NCBI GenBank assembly: GCA_934119935.1
Contig: CAKOSX010000002.1
Location: 231,191 to 295,190 of the forward strand
Source: an uncultured Clostridia bacterium
GTDB lineage: Bacteria > Bacillota > Clostridia > TANB77 > CAG-508
Direction: 5' to 3'
DNA: 64,000 nt
In this document: one piece after another, positions 52,300-61,573 of the stretch
Layout of the letters: each line of letters begins with the position of its first letter
How positions within the stretch are numbered: the stretch's first letter is position 1
The notes under the pieces: model-generated
Told to the model about the DNA's origin: nothing
Seen by the model: the letters and a program-made list of their open reading frames with translations, nothing else
The model's database searches: none
Program-made: the position numbers and the translations under genes

Positions 52300-54129
52300 A
52301 TGGGAAACATTGTATTATTAGATGATTTAACGATTAACCAAATAGCTGCGGGCGAAGTAATTGAGCGCCCCATGAATGTTGTAAAAGAGCTGGTGGAAAA
52401 CTCTATTGATGCTGGTGCCACGAAGGTGGTTGTAACAATAAAAGATGGTGGTAAAACACTTATACAAGTTACAGACAATGGTTCTGGAATAGACATAAAT
52501 AATATGGATATAGCACTAGAGAGGCATGCAACCAGTAAAATTTCTAAAATAGAAGACTTAGAAAATACATACAGTTTTGGGTTTAGAGGAGAGGCTCTAG
52601 CGAGTATATCATCAATTTCAGAACTTACTATGATATCGAAAACAGCCGATGAAATGGTTGGCTACAAGTTATTTTCGAGAGGTGGAAATATACTAGAAAA
52701 GGATGAAATTGGGGCACCAACAGGAACTACTATTAAAGTAGAAAAATTATTTTACAATACTCCAGTTAGATACAAATTTTTAAAAAATGATGCCACAGAG
52801 TTTAGGTATATAAAGGAATTCTTGCAAAAAGTTGCATTAGCTGAACCAGATAAATCGATAGAGCTAATAAACAATGGAAAACAAATATTAAAAACATCGG
52901 GTAATGGAGAGATTAAAGACATTGTATATTTACTGTACGGAAAAGAAATAAAAGACAACCTTGTAGATGTGAACTATCAAGATGGAGACATAAAAATAAA
53001 TGGAGTAGTCGGAAACACATTTATAGCTGAAGAGAATAGAAAGAATCAAATTTTATTTTTAAATAATAGAAACATACAAGACAAGATACTTACAAACAGT
53101 GCTGACCAAGCCTTTAAAGGTTCTACTGGAATTGGAAAATATGGGTTCTTTATACTAAATTTACAAATGCCAGCCGATTACTATGATGTAAACGTTCATC
53201 CAACCAAAAAAGAAGTAAGGTTTAGAGACGAAGATAAAATATACAAGGCAATGTATCATGCTATAAAAAATGCAATACTTAGCAAAGATTTTTTAGGAAA
53301 CACCGAAACAGAAAACAATAAAGAAGACTATATAGAAAATGAACTAGAATTTGTAACAAATCACTTTGACATGAAAGAAAATAGCTTCTTGAGTGGATTG
53401 GAAAATGCACAAGCAAAGAACAAAACTGCAATTGAAATGAACTTATCAGACGATGTGCAACAAGAAGAAAAAGTAGATGAGAAGCAAGAAAATAAATCAG
53501 ATGCAGAGACGGAAATAGAAGCTAAAGAAGAACTGGATGCTTCAAAAGAAAGCCTGATAACACGTGAAGAGAAAAGAAAAATAAACTATAAATACATAGG
53601 AATAGCATTCAAAACTTACATAATAGTAGAAATAGAAAATGAAATATATCTAATAGACCAACACGCTGCACACGAAAGATTATTATATGAACAAATAAAA
53701 GAAAACTACAAGAACCATATACAAAACAATGTGCAAATGATGTTAATTCCAGAAGTATTTACACTTTCATATAAAGAAGCAAGGTTCATAAAAGAGAATA
53801 TGGAATTATTCAAAAATACAGGTTTTGATATTGAATTTTTTGGAGATAATACAATAAAAATAAACGGAATACCAGACCTAGAATATAAGGTGGACAGAGG
53901 ACACGTATTCTTAGATGTTTTAGATGAAATGCTGACAAACGAAAGAAGTTCTCTAAAAGACATAGAGGAAAGATTTGTTGCAACAGTTGCATGTAAAGCA
54001 GCTGTAAAAGCTGGAATGGATTTAAGCAGACAAGAAGTAGAAAACTTAATAAGCAGCCTGTTAGGATTAAAAAATCCATATACATGCCCACATGGCAGAC
54101 CAACAACAATAAAAATCGATATACATTGA
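52300..54129 (+). CDS. mutL: DNA mismatch repair protein MutL
   Basis: ATG 52300 follows AAGGA; the frame is open earlier without a start signal. The 609-residue product has the GHKL ATPase motifs (VENSIDAGA, DNGSGIDI, GFRGEALASI), a transducer domain with VNVHPTKKEVRF, and an acidic linker (about 390-440). The C-terminal endonuclease domain has DQHAAHERLLYEQ, ACKAAVKAGMDL and CPHGRPT. It nicks the new strand in mismatch repair. The partner mutS is not in the window. Confidence 0.96.
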   Translation: MGNIVLLDDLTINQIAAGEVIERPMNVVKELVENSIDAGATKVVVTIKDGGKTLIQVTDNGSGIDINNMDIALERHATSKISKIEDLENTYSFGFRGEALASISSISELTMISKTADEMVGYKLFSRGGNILEKDEIGAPTGTTIKVEKLFYNTPVRYKFLKNDATEFRYIKEFLQKVALAEPDKSIELINNGKQILKTSGNGEIKDIVYLLYGKEIKDNLVDVNYQDGDIKINGVVGNTFIAEENRKNQILFLNNRNIQDKILTNSADQAFKGSTGIGKYGFFILNLQMPADYYDVNVHPTKKEVRFRDEDKIYKAMYHAIKNAILSKDFLGNTETENNKEDYIENELEFVTNHFDMKENSFLSGLENAQAKNKTAIEMNLSDDVQQEEKVDEKQENKSDAETEIEAKEELDASKESLITREEKRKINYKYIGIAFKTYIIVEIENEIYLIDQHAAHERLLYEQIKENYKNHIQNNVQMMLIPEVFTLSYKEARFIKENMELFKNTGFDIEFFGDNTIKINGIPDLEYKVDRGHVFLDVLDEMLTNERSSLKDIEERFVATVACKAAVKAGMDLSRQEVENLISSLLGLKNPYTCPHGRPTTIKIDIH

Positions 54130-54166
54130 AAATTAAATAAAAATTATTAAATTTCAATTTGTTCGC

Positions 54167-54195
54167 TTGTTTTTTTACTAAAAATACTGTATAGT
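54167..54195 (+). promoter_or_regulatory. Promoter of the small toxin-like gene
   Basis: TTGTTT (54167-54172), a 17-base spacer and TATAGT (54190-54195), about 85 bases before the ATG. Confidence 0.6.
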
Positions 54196-54281
54196 ATTTG
54201 ATGTAGAAAATGAGATAGCAGATATGTTGTGTTTACCACTCTTCAAATACTCGATACTCGAGAGCAAGGAGGTGGTTGTTT

Positions 54282-54386
54282 ATGGTAAATTTTTTACTTG
54301 TCCTAATATTAGGATTAATGTTTTCAATAACTATAAACGTAGCCTTATTGTGTATAATATACATAATGTGGACTAACAAACAATAA
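54282..54386 (+). CDS. Small hydrophobic peptide, probable type I toxin
   Basis: The 34-residue peptide (MVNFLLVLILGLM, then SITINVALLCIIYIMW and a polar TNKQ end) follows a very strong AAGGAGGTGG site. A single membrane helix with a short polar tail matches the TxpA/Fst/holin-like type I toxins. A perfect-consensus promoter on the opposite strand drives a short RNA that overlaps its 3' end, which is the standard type I layout. Toxicity is not shown by sequence. Confidence 0.7.
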   Translation: MVNFLLVLILGLMFSITINVALLCIIYIMWTNKQ

Positions 54387-54473
54387 AAAACAACACATTC
54401 TGCTTTCGTCGGTTGGAATGTGTTGTTAAAACTTCAATAAGTGGAATCACACGTTCTGTGACTCTCATTTTCT
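54387..54473 (-). ncRNA. Predicted antisense RNA to the small toxin gene
   Basis: A transcript starting near 54473 from the minus-strand promoter would run about 85 bases. It would end at the hairpin AACAACACATTC/GAATGTGTTGTT (54391-54402 with 54418-54429), which on this strand is followed by six T's at the 54387-54392 end. It overlaps the 3' part of the toxin mRNA, so it could pair with it and trigger decay. It matches no RNA family I know. Confidence 0.65.
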
Positions 54474-54479
54474 ATTTAT

Positions 54480-54508
54480 ATTATACACGTAATTTTTTAT
54501 AATGTCAA
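54480..54508 (-). promoter_or_regulatory. Perfect consensus promoter for the antisense RNA
   Basis: On the minus strand TTGACA (54508-54503), 17 bases and TATAAT (54485-54480) match the sigma-A consensus at all twelve positions. Confidence 0.85.
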
Positions 54509-54561
54509 TTTCAATTGATTTTTTTGAGAAGTATTAAAATAAAAATAGTGATTAATATATG

Positions 54562-54594
54562 CTCGCCCAAAAAGGGGCGTCCCTAATGGGCGAA
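54562..54594 (+). promoter_or_regulatory. Leader hairpin before gpmA (copy 3 of 3)
   Basis: CTCGCCC (54562-54568) pairs with GGGCGAA (54588-54594). The loop has GGGGCGTCCCTAA; AGAAAGGAAGG follows. Confidence 0.7.
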
Positions 54595-54612
54595 AAGAAA
54601 GGAAGGTCTTTT

Positions 54613-55305
54613 ATGATAAAATTAGTTTTAGTTAGACATGGACAAAGTGAGTGGAATCTTGAAAATAGATTCACAGGATGGACTGATGTTGAATTAACAG
54701 AGCAAGGAATGAAAGAGGCAAAGGAGGCTGGAATTGCACTAAGAGAGCAAGGATTCCATTTTGATTTAGCCTATACATCAGTATTAAAAAGAGCTGAACA
54801 TACTCTTGATTTAATACTAAAAGAAATGGGAGAGGAAAACATAGAAATAAAAAGAAACTGGAGATTGAATGAAAGACATTATGGTGCTTTACAAGGATTA
54901 AATAAAGATGAAACAAAAGAAAAGTACGGAGCAGAACAAGTACTACTTTGGAGAAGAAGCACAGATGTTAGACCACCAGAATTAGAAGTAACAGATCCTA
55001 GATATCCAGGAAATGATCCAAAATATAAAGACTTAACAGAAGATGAATTACCAAAAACAGAAAATTTAATAGACACAATAAAAAGAGTAACACAATATTG
55101 GAATTCTGATATAGAAAAAAGCCTAAAAGAAGGAAAAAATGTAATAATAGTAGCTCATGGCAATAGTTTAAGAGGATTGATGAAATATCTTGATAACATA
55201 AGCGACGAAGATATAATCAAGCTAGAGATACAAACAGGAAATCCAATTTGCTACGAATTAGATGATAACTTAAAACCAATAAGACACTATTATGTAAAAA
55301 AATAA
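54613..55305 (+). CDS. gpmA: 2,3-bisphosphoglycerate-dependent phosphoglycerate mutase
   Basis: ATG 54613 follows AAAGGAAGG; the open frame before it runs through the leader hairpin and is not used. The 230-residue product has LVRHGQSEWN (phospho-His), RLNERHYGALQGL, WRRSTDVRPP and VAHGNSLRGL (second His). It interconverts 3- and 2-phosphoglycerate in glycolysis. Length is normal for the family. Confidence 0.95.
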   Translation: MIKLVLVRHGQSEWNLENRFTGWTDVELTEQGMKEAKEAGIALREQGFHFDLAYTSVLKRAEHTLDLILKEMGEENIEIKRNWRLNERHYGALQGLNKDETKEKYGAEQVLLWRRSTDVRPPELEVTDPRYPGNDPKYKDLTEDELPKTENLIDTIKRVTQYWNSDIEKSLKEGKNVIIVAHGNSLRGLMKYLDNISDEDIIKLEIQTGNPICYELDDNLKPIRHYYVKK

Positions 55306-55344
55306 GTTTATAAGATATTCAAGAAAGTAAAAAACACAAAAGTA

Positions 55345-55373
55345 TTGCAAACCAAAAATCCGTGTGATAATAT
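55345..55373 (+). promoter_or_regulatory. Promoter of leader-ORF cassette 2
   Basis: TTGCAA (55345-55350), 17 bases and TAATAT (55368-55373), followed by ATTAAACGCATGGAG. Nearly identical to the promoter at 58344. Confidence 0.75.
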
Positions 55374-55406
55374 AGAATAAAATTAAACGCATGGAGAAAA
55401 AATAAA

Positions 55407-55544
55407 ATGAAAGAGATAAATCTTAAAGACCTTGAGGCTGTAACACACTATACTTTTAGCAAAATAAAAATAAACAGCAATGCTCTACTAAAAATAGGAG
55501 AGTTTCTTTCACTATACAAAAATAAAAAAGCAGAAGTATTATAG
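55407..55544 (+). CDS. Leader small ORF 2 upstream of an LRR prepilin-like gene
   Basis: The 45-residue frame encodes MKEINLKDLEAVTHYTF, then INSNALLKIGEFLSLYKNKK and a short AEVL end. It is almost the same protein as small ORF 3. Its last codons form the left side of a hairpin (55531-55560), so translation of its end and the hairpin are mutually exclusive, as in attenuators. Confidence 0.7.
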   Translation: MKEINLKDLEAVTHYTFSKIKINSNALLKIGEFLSLYKNKKAEVL

Positions 55545-55566
55545 AAATATAATATTTCTGTCTTTT
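55531..55566 (+). terminator. Attenuator-like hairpin 2
   Basis: CAGAAGTATTA (55531-55541, covering the last sense codons and first stop base of the leader ORF) pairs with TAATATTTCTG (55550-55560). TCTTTT follows. Confidence 0.6.
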
Positions 55567-55602
55567 GCGTTTAAAAACAAAAAGAAAAAGGAGAGAAAAA
55601 CA

Positions 55603-58318
55603 ATGGAGAAAAATTATGCAAAGAAACAGAAAGGTATAACATTGATTGCTCTTGTTGTAACAATTGTTATATTGTTAATATTGTCAGGAATTAGCTTAAA
55701 TATAGTTCTTGGTAATAATGGAATAATAACAAAAGCACAAGAAGCAAAAATAGCCAACAACCATTCTACTGTTTACGAAGCAATGCAGCTTCAGTATGAT
55801 AATTACTATACTGAGTCGACAATAGGAGAAAATGATGCTGATTTTATTACTGATTTAAAAAAGAAAAGTATTTTAGACGAAAATATGGATGTAAATGTTG
55901 AAACGTTGGTAGGCAAGAAACTTTCAACGGGAAATGGAAGTAATCTAAAAGATGTGTATGTTGTAGAACAAGATGAAACAGGTAGTTCATACAGACTTAA
56001 ATATTATGGCAAAACATCTGCCGTGGATAGGGATTTAGGAATAATAGGATATGAAAAAGAAGGTGCAGATGATCCATCTGATCCAGAAATATTTGACTTT
56101 AATCCAGCTACAGGAGCAATAAGCTTGAAATATGCAAGATGTGGATACGCAAGGGAAGGTGAAAATGTATATGAAGCAATTGATTCAGGAATAACAAAGT
56201 TGAAAAAGATAGTTGTTCCTTCTGAGATTGATGGAGTAAAAGTAACTGCAATTGGTCAAAGAAATGCTGAATATAGAGAATATGTTGGTTTATGTAGCCC
56301 ATATGTTGAGGAAATTGTTTTACCGAGTACAATAACTAGCATTGGAATTCGGAGCTTTTGCAGGTTGCACAAATCTAAAAAAGGTGAATATACCAGATGG
56401 TGTTAAAAGCATAGGCAGCTGTGCTTTTTGGTATTGTAGATCTCTGGAAAGCTTGGATATACCGGACAGCTATTCTGCAGAATTATGGACTAACTTTATT
56501 GATGGATGTACAGGATTAAAAAAATTGAAATTATCAAAGAATATAAGTAAAATAGAAGGAAATCTTTCTGGACTTACATCATTGCAAGAAGTCAATATAA
56601 ATAACGGTAGTGCAAATTACATGTCAGAAGATGGAGTTTTATATAATAAAGATAAAACTGAATTAATATGTTATCCTAATGATAAGCAACAAGAAAATTA
56701 TGTTTCACCAGAGAGCTTAATAAAGATTTTAAATGGTATTACATCAAAAAAAATTAAAAGTATAACATTATTAGAAAATGTAAGTGAAATCAAAGTAGGG
56801 TTTGCTGACTGTTTAAATCTCGAAATGATAAATGTTGATAAAGATAACCAATACTATTCATCGGAGGATGGAATTTTGTATAATAAAGATAAAACAGAAT
56901 TAATATGCTATCCTAATAATAAAAAACAACAAAGTTATGTAATGCCAGATAATTTAACTGAAACTCCATGGGATTTTAGTAATAAAAATCTGAAAAGTAT
57001 AACTTTATCTAAGAATATTACAAATTGGAGATGCTTTTCTGAAAATTTTGAAAATTTGCAAGAGTTAAATGTAAATGAAGATAACTTAAACTATTCATCA
57101 GAAGATGGAATTTTGTATAATAAAGATAAAACAGAAATAATATGTTGGCCAAGTAATAAGCAAACGGAAAAATATATAACTCCAGATAATTTAAAGATAT
57201 TGCCATGGAATATTGATTTAAGTAACTTAAAAAGTATAACTTTAGGTAAAAGCATAGAAAAAATAGATTATTATTTAGGAAATTTAAATAATTTACAAGA
57301 AATCAATGTAAATGAAGAAAATCAGCATTATTCATCAGAAGATGGAGTTTTGTTTGATAAAAATAAAGAAACATTACTTCAGTATCCTAATAATAAAGAA
57401 GGAGAAAGTTACACTATACCAATTAGTGTGAAAAAAATAGGAAAAAATGAAGAATACGATTCTTGGAAAGGATTTGGATTTAATGAAAAAATAAAAAGGA
57501 TTACATTAACAAGAAATGTAGAGCAAATAAACTTTGATTTTTCTTATTGTACTAAATTACAAGAAATTAATGTAGATACAGATAACTCCTACTTTTTATC
57601 AGAAAATGGTATTTTGTTTGATAAAGATAAGAAAAAATTAATAAGTTATCCACCAGATAAAGAACAAGAAAAACTTGTTATACCAAAAGAAATTGAAAGA
57701 ATAGATTGTAATTTTGGCTATTGTACTAAATTAAAGGAAATTAGTGTAGACGAAAATAATAATAGTTACTCATCAGAAGATGGAATTTTATTTAATAAAG
57801 ATAAAACTATATTACTATACTATCCAGCCAATAAGGATGGGGAAAGTTACACAATACCAACTAACGTAGCAATGATAGGATATTTTCCTATATCAGAGAA
57901 AGAAAGTATATATGTTGGTGGATTTGGAATGAATAAATCTCTGAAAAATATAATGCTAAATGCAAATGTTAATGTTGTAGAACTTAATGGGTGCGAAAAA
58001 TTACAAGAGATAAATGTTGATAAAGACAATCAATATTTAATGGCTGAGGATGGAGTATTATTTACTAAAAATCAAGAAGTATTAATCAGCTATCCAAATG
58101 GTAAAGAGCAGACATCATATACAATACCAAATACTGTAAAACTGATAAATTTTGCATTTGTTACTAATTTAAAGGAGTTAGTCATACCTTCAGGGGTAGA
58201 AAATGTACATTTTTTCAAATGTCCAGACTTGAAAGTTATTATTAAAGCAGGATCAAATTTAACAATGAGAGACTTAAAAAACTGGGGACTTTCTGAATCT
58301 CAAGTTACTTTTGAATAA
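55603..58318 (+). pseudogene. Type IV prepilin-like LRR protein, frameshifted
   Basis: The first frame from ATG 55603 has a prepilin leader (KGITLIALVVTIVILLILSG) and the common region of its 58595 paralogue, then TITSIG. At 56341-56350 the sequence is ATTGGAATTC where the continuing frame and the paralogue call for ATT GGA GAA TTC. A two-base GA loss thus shifts the frame and the first product stops at 56406. The second frame, open to 58318, carries GAFAGCTNLKKVNIPDG and about eight diverged LRR blocks with EDGILYNKDKTELICYP-type sequence. Restored length would be about 905 residues. It follows leader ORF 2 and AAGGAG. Confidence 0.8.
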
Positions 58319-58343
58319 TAAAATAGAAAAATACGCAAAAATA

Positions 58344-58372
58344 TTGCAAACAAAAAATCCGTGTGATAATAT
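58344..58372 (+). promoter_or_regulatory. Promoter of leader-ORF cassette 3
   Basis: TTGCAA (58344-58349), 17 bases and TAATAT (58367-58372), then ATTAAACGCATGGAG. Confidence 0.75.
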
Positions 58373-58404
58373 ATAATAAAATTAAACGCATGGAGAAAAA
58401 TAAA

Positions 58405-58536
58405 ATGAAAGAAATAAAACGTGAAATCGTTGAGGTTGTAGCACACTATACTCTTGACAAAATAAACAGCAATGCTCTACTAAAAATAGGAGAGTTTCTT
58501 TCGTTATACAAAAATAAAAAAGCAGAAGTATTATAG
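58405..58536 (+). CDS. Leader small ORF 3 upstream of an LRR prepilin-like gene
   Basis: The 43-residue frame encodes MKEIKREIVEVVAHYTLDK, then INSNALLKIGEFLSLYKNKK and AEVL. The C-terminal 25 residues are identical to small ORF 2 and the DNA around is nearly so, but the start has changed by several codons and a six-base deletion that keeps the frame. That suggests selection for the peptide. Confidence 0.7.
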   Translation: MKEIKREIVEVVAHYTLDKINSNALLKIGEFLSLYKNKKAEVL

Positions 58537-58558
58537 AGATATAATATTTCTGTCTTTT
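58523..58558 (+). terminator. Attenuator-like hairpin 3
   Basis: CAGAAGTATTA (58523-58533) pairs with TAATATTTCTG (58542-58552), followed by TCTTTT, in the same place as hairpin 2. Confidence 0.6.
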
Positions 58559-58594
58559 GCGTTTAAAAACAAAAAGAAAAAGGAGAGAAAAACA

Positions 58595-60400
58595 ATGGAG
58601 AAAAATTATGCAAAGAAACAGAAAGGTATAACATTGATTGCTCTTGTTGTAACAATTGTTATATTGTTAATATTGTCAGGAATTAGTTTAAATATAGTTC
58701 TTAGTAATAATGGAATAATAACAAAAGCACAGGAAGCAAAAACATTAAACAGTCATTCTACTGTATTAGAGAGCCTACAGATAGAAAATAGTAGTTACGA
58801 AACAGAATATAAATTAGGCGATACAGAAGTTGATTTTGAAACATACTTGAAAAATAAAGGAATTATAGACGGAAACTTTAATGTGAATACTGCTAAATTA
58901 GTTGGTAAGAAAACTTCGGCAGGAAATGGGAAAAACCACCAGGATGTATATACTATTGAAGTGGATGATGTTGAAGATGGTTACAGATTAAAATATTATG
59001 GAAAAAATGAGAGTGAGAATAAGGACTTAGGAATAATAGGCTATAAAAAGGGTGAAACAGACGAACCATCAGATCCTAGTATATTTAATTTCAATCCTAG
59101 AACAGGAGAAATTGCACTGAAAGGGGCAATGACTGGCTATGATATATCAAAGGATGAAGAAATTAATGAGAATGTTACTCATTTAAAAAAGATTGTTGTG
59201 CCAGAAGAAATTGATGGTGTTAAAGTTACTAAGATAGGCAATGAAGGAGAAGATATTTATAGGCGTGTATATATTGGATTTACAAGCTCATATGTTGAAA
59301 AGATAGTTTTACCTAATACCATAACCGAAATTGGTGATGATGCATTTGCAAGTTGTATAAACTTAAAAAAAATAAATATACCAGATAGTGTTACATCGAT
59401 AGGATCGCATGCTTTTTGGAACTGTAGAAGTCTAGAAAGTATAAATATTCCAGATCATTGTACATGGATTAATGAAATGACATTTTTTAATTGCAAAAGT
59501 TTAAAAAGTATAAGTCTACCAAGTCATCTATTGGGAATGGATAGAAGTGCTTTTACAGGTTGTGGAGTAGAGAAAATAATAATTCCTGGGAGCGTAAGTA
59601 AAATAGAATATTATGCCTTTAGTGGGTCAAAATTAAAATACGTGGAAATTGAAAATGGAGTTAAAGGTATTGAAGATGGAGCTTTTTATGATTGTGAAGA
59701 CTTAATCGAAGTATCTATTCCAGAAAGTGTTACATCAATATATTATAATTCCTTTTATGAATGCAAAAAGCTACAAGCAATTAATGTAAATGATGATAAT
59801 ACGGCATATACTTCAGAAAATGGAGTACTGATGAATAAGAACAAGACAAGAATAAATGTATATCCAAGTGGAAAAAAAGAAAGTGTATATAACGTCAGTT
59901 CTGGGGTAACAAAAATTGATGAATACGCATTTTATAATTGTAATAATCTACAAGCAATTAATGTAAATGATGATAATACGGCATATACTTCAGAAAATGG
60001 AGTACTGATGAATAAGAACAAGACAAGTATAGAAGTATATCCAAGTGGAAAAAAAGAAAGTACGTATACCATAGGAAAGAGTATCAGTTATGTAGATGCC
60101 TCTTTATTTAAGTATTGTAGTAATTTACAAGCTTTTAATGTTGAAGAAGAAAATGCAAATTATTCTGCAGAAGATGGTGTGTTATTTAATAAAGATAAAA
60201 CAGAAATAAAAAGATACCCTGTTGGTAAAACAGATGCATATATAATAAATTCTAGTGTAACATATATTGGGCATAATGCATTTGAAGGCTGTAATAATGT
60301 GCATATAACTGTCGCTGCAGGTTCTAGACTAAACGCAAGTAGTTTTTTGAATTCTGGACTTTCTGATTCTCAAATTGCAGACATTACTTTTGAAAATTAA
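58595..60400 (+). CDS. Type IV prepilin-like protein with BspA-type leucine-rich repeats (3)
   Basis: The 601-residue intact paralogue of the broken gene upstream has a prepilin leader, a linker and about a dozen LRR_5 units (TEIGDDAFASCINLKKINIP, TSIGSHAFWNCRSL, KIDEYAFYNC, IGHNAFEGC). An INVNDDNTAYTSENG...YPSGKKES block is repeated twice with 180-base spacing (59777 and 59957) and almost identical DNA, a sign of recent unit duplication. The first 80 bases of the gene and the leader are nearly identical to the 55603 gene. It starts behind AAGGAG and ends at a terminator. Confidence 0.85.
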   Translation: MEKNYAKKQKGITLIALVVTIVILLILSGISLNIVLSNNGIITKAQEAKTLNSHSTVLESLQIENSSYETEYKLGDTEVDFETYLKNKGIIDGNFNVNTAKLVGKKTSAGNGKNHQDVYTIEVDDVEDGYRLKYYGKNESENKDLGIIGYKKGETDEPSDPSIFNFNPRTGEIALKGAMTGYDISKDEEINENVTHLKKIVVPEEIDGVKVTKIGNEGEDIYRRVYIGFTSSYVEKIVLPNTITEIGDDAFASCINLKKINIPDSVTSIGSHAFWNCRSLESINIPDHCTWINEMTFFNCKSLKSISLPSHLLGMDRSAFTGCGVEKIIIPGSVSKIEYYAFSGSKLKYVEIENGVKGIEDGAFYDCEDLIEVSIPESVTSIYYNSFYECKKLQAINVNDDNTAYTSENGVLMNKNKTRINVYPSGKKESVYNVSSGVTKIDEYAFYNCNNLQAINVNDDNTAYTSENGVLMNKNKTSIEVYPSGKKESTYTIGKSISYVDASLFKYCSNLQAFNVEEENANYSAEDGVLFNKDKTEIKRYPVGKTDAYIINSSVTYIGHNAFEGCNNVHITVAAGSRLNASSFLNSGLSDSQIADITFEN

Positions 60401-60416
60401 AATAAAAATTACAAGC

Positions 60417-60444
60417 TAGCAGTTGAAAAATTGCTAGTTTTTTG
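60417..60444 (+). terminator. Intrinsic terminator
   Basis: CTAGCAGTT pairs with AATTGCTAG (60417-60425 with 60430-60438, one G-T) and is followed by six T's. Confidence 0.8.
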
Positions 60445-60567
60445 ATACTATGTATTTGAAAAAAATAACACTAAAAATATAGTCTCAAAAGAGAAAAAAT
60501 TATTAAAAAGATTCAAGACAATGTAAATTGTATAAGCCTTGAAAAATAAAAGGAAGGAATTTTAATT

Positions 60568-61518
60568 ATGGAAGAAAAACAGAAGAAGATTGAAGATTTG
60601 AATGGTTTTAGGGATTTAAGAATTGTTGATAATTTTTATCAAACGTCAAGTTTTTTTCCTATGCCAACTACTGAAATTGGAACGTTAAGTGAGAGTGGTC
60701 AAACTAATTTAGGCTCGTATTCGCTATGTTTTCCTTATTATATTGCTGGTAAGGACTACTATGCGATGGTGTTATGCTGTAGAAATAGCTCGAATACGGC
60801 GAAGAATATTTTAAGAACAGGAAAGTGTTCTATTAATTTTATTACAGATAGTAGAAAGTATTTTAAGGAAGCGGTTCGTCTAGGATATCCAGGGGAGACT
60901 ACAGAGGAGAAGATGAAGGATACTATTTTTACATTGGTTGATGGAAAGAGAGCAAGAGAAAATCAAAATGAACAATTTCCAAAGATTGTTCAAGAGGCTT
61001 TCCAAGTTTTTGAATGTACTTGGGTAAGAGAGCTAGATGGTGCAGAAAATGATACTGTTCAAGAAGAATATTTGCCACCATATCATCAATTTAACGGAAT
61101 TACGAGCGAGTTTGGTGCTCATTTTATATTGAAGATAGATCATATTTTAATGAAGCCTAAGTATTACGATGCGATAATAAATGGTGTTAATAATTGGAAT
61201 TTTCCAAGTGTACCAGTTGATTACGGCTACAGAGATAATAAGAATTTCTGGTACACTAGGTTTAAAAGACCAATTGCTGAGCCAATACCAGCAAGTAAAG
61301 GTATCAGCTTAGATACTGTAAAGTATGCGGCGTCTAGAATAGACCCAGAGATTAAGTTTACAGATGAGGCATGTGCAAAACTTGTGAAAGTACCAAGAGT
61401 ATTTTTAAGTACTGTGTTAAAAGGATGCGTTGCTTGGGCAAAAGAGAATAATGTTAAATTAATTACTGAAAAGGAAATGGAAATAATTCAGGATAAGCGA
61501 AATAAAGAGAAAAAATAA
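60568..61518 (+). CDS. Flavin reductase-like protein with PCP_red-like C-terminal domain
   Basis: The 316-residue product starts behind AAGGAAGG. The N-terminal about 230 residues look like a split-barrel FMN-binding flavin reductase domain (SYSLCFPYYIAGKDYYAMVL, NSSNTAKNILRTGKCSINFI). The last 55 residues (FTDEACAKLVKVPRVFLSTV, then VAWAKENNVKLITEKEM) fit the short helical PCP_red module found at the end of protochlorophyllide-reductase-type and other redox proteins. The substrate is unknown. Confidence in the first domain is higher than in the second. Confidence 0.6.
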   Translation: MEEKQKKIEDLNGFRDLRIVDNFYQTSSFFPMPTTEIGTLSESGQTNLGSYSLCFPYYIAGKDYYAMVLCCRNSSNTAKNILRTGKCSINFITDSRKYFKEAVRLGYPGETTEEKMKDTIFTLVDGKRARENQNEQFPKIVQEAFQVFECTWVRELDGAENDTVQEEYLPPYHQFNGITSEFGAHFILKIDHILMKPKYYDAIINGVNNWNFPSVPVDYGYRDNKNFWYTRFKRPIAEPIPASKGISLDTVKYAASRIDPEIKFTDEACAKLVKVPRVFLSTVLKGCVAWAKENNVKLITEKEMEIIQDKRNKEKK

Positions 61519-61573
61519 TCGAAATTTTTACTATTAGAAGCTCATATAACAAAATAAGCATAGGAGAAAATAA

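Noticed and set aside
56600..58050. Tandem DNA repeats in the LRR region as a minisatellite
   Set aside because: The periodicity follows the diverged protein repeats of a BspA-type LRR gene.
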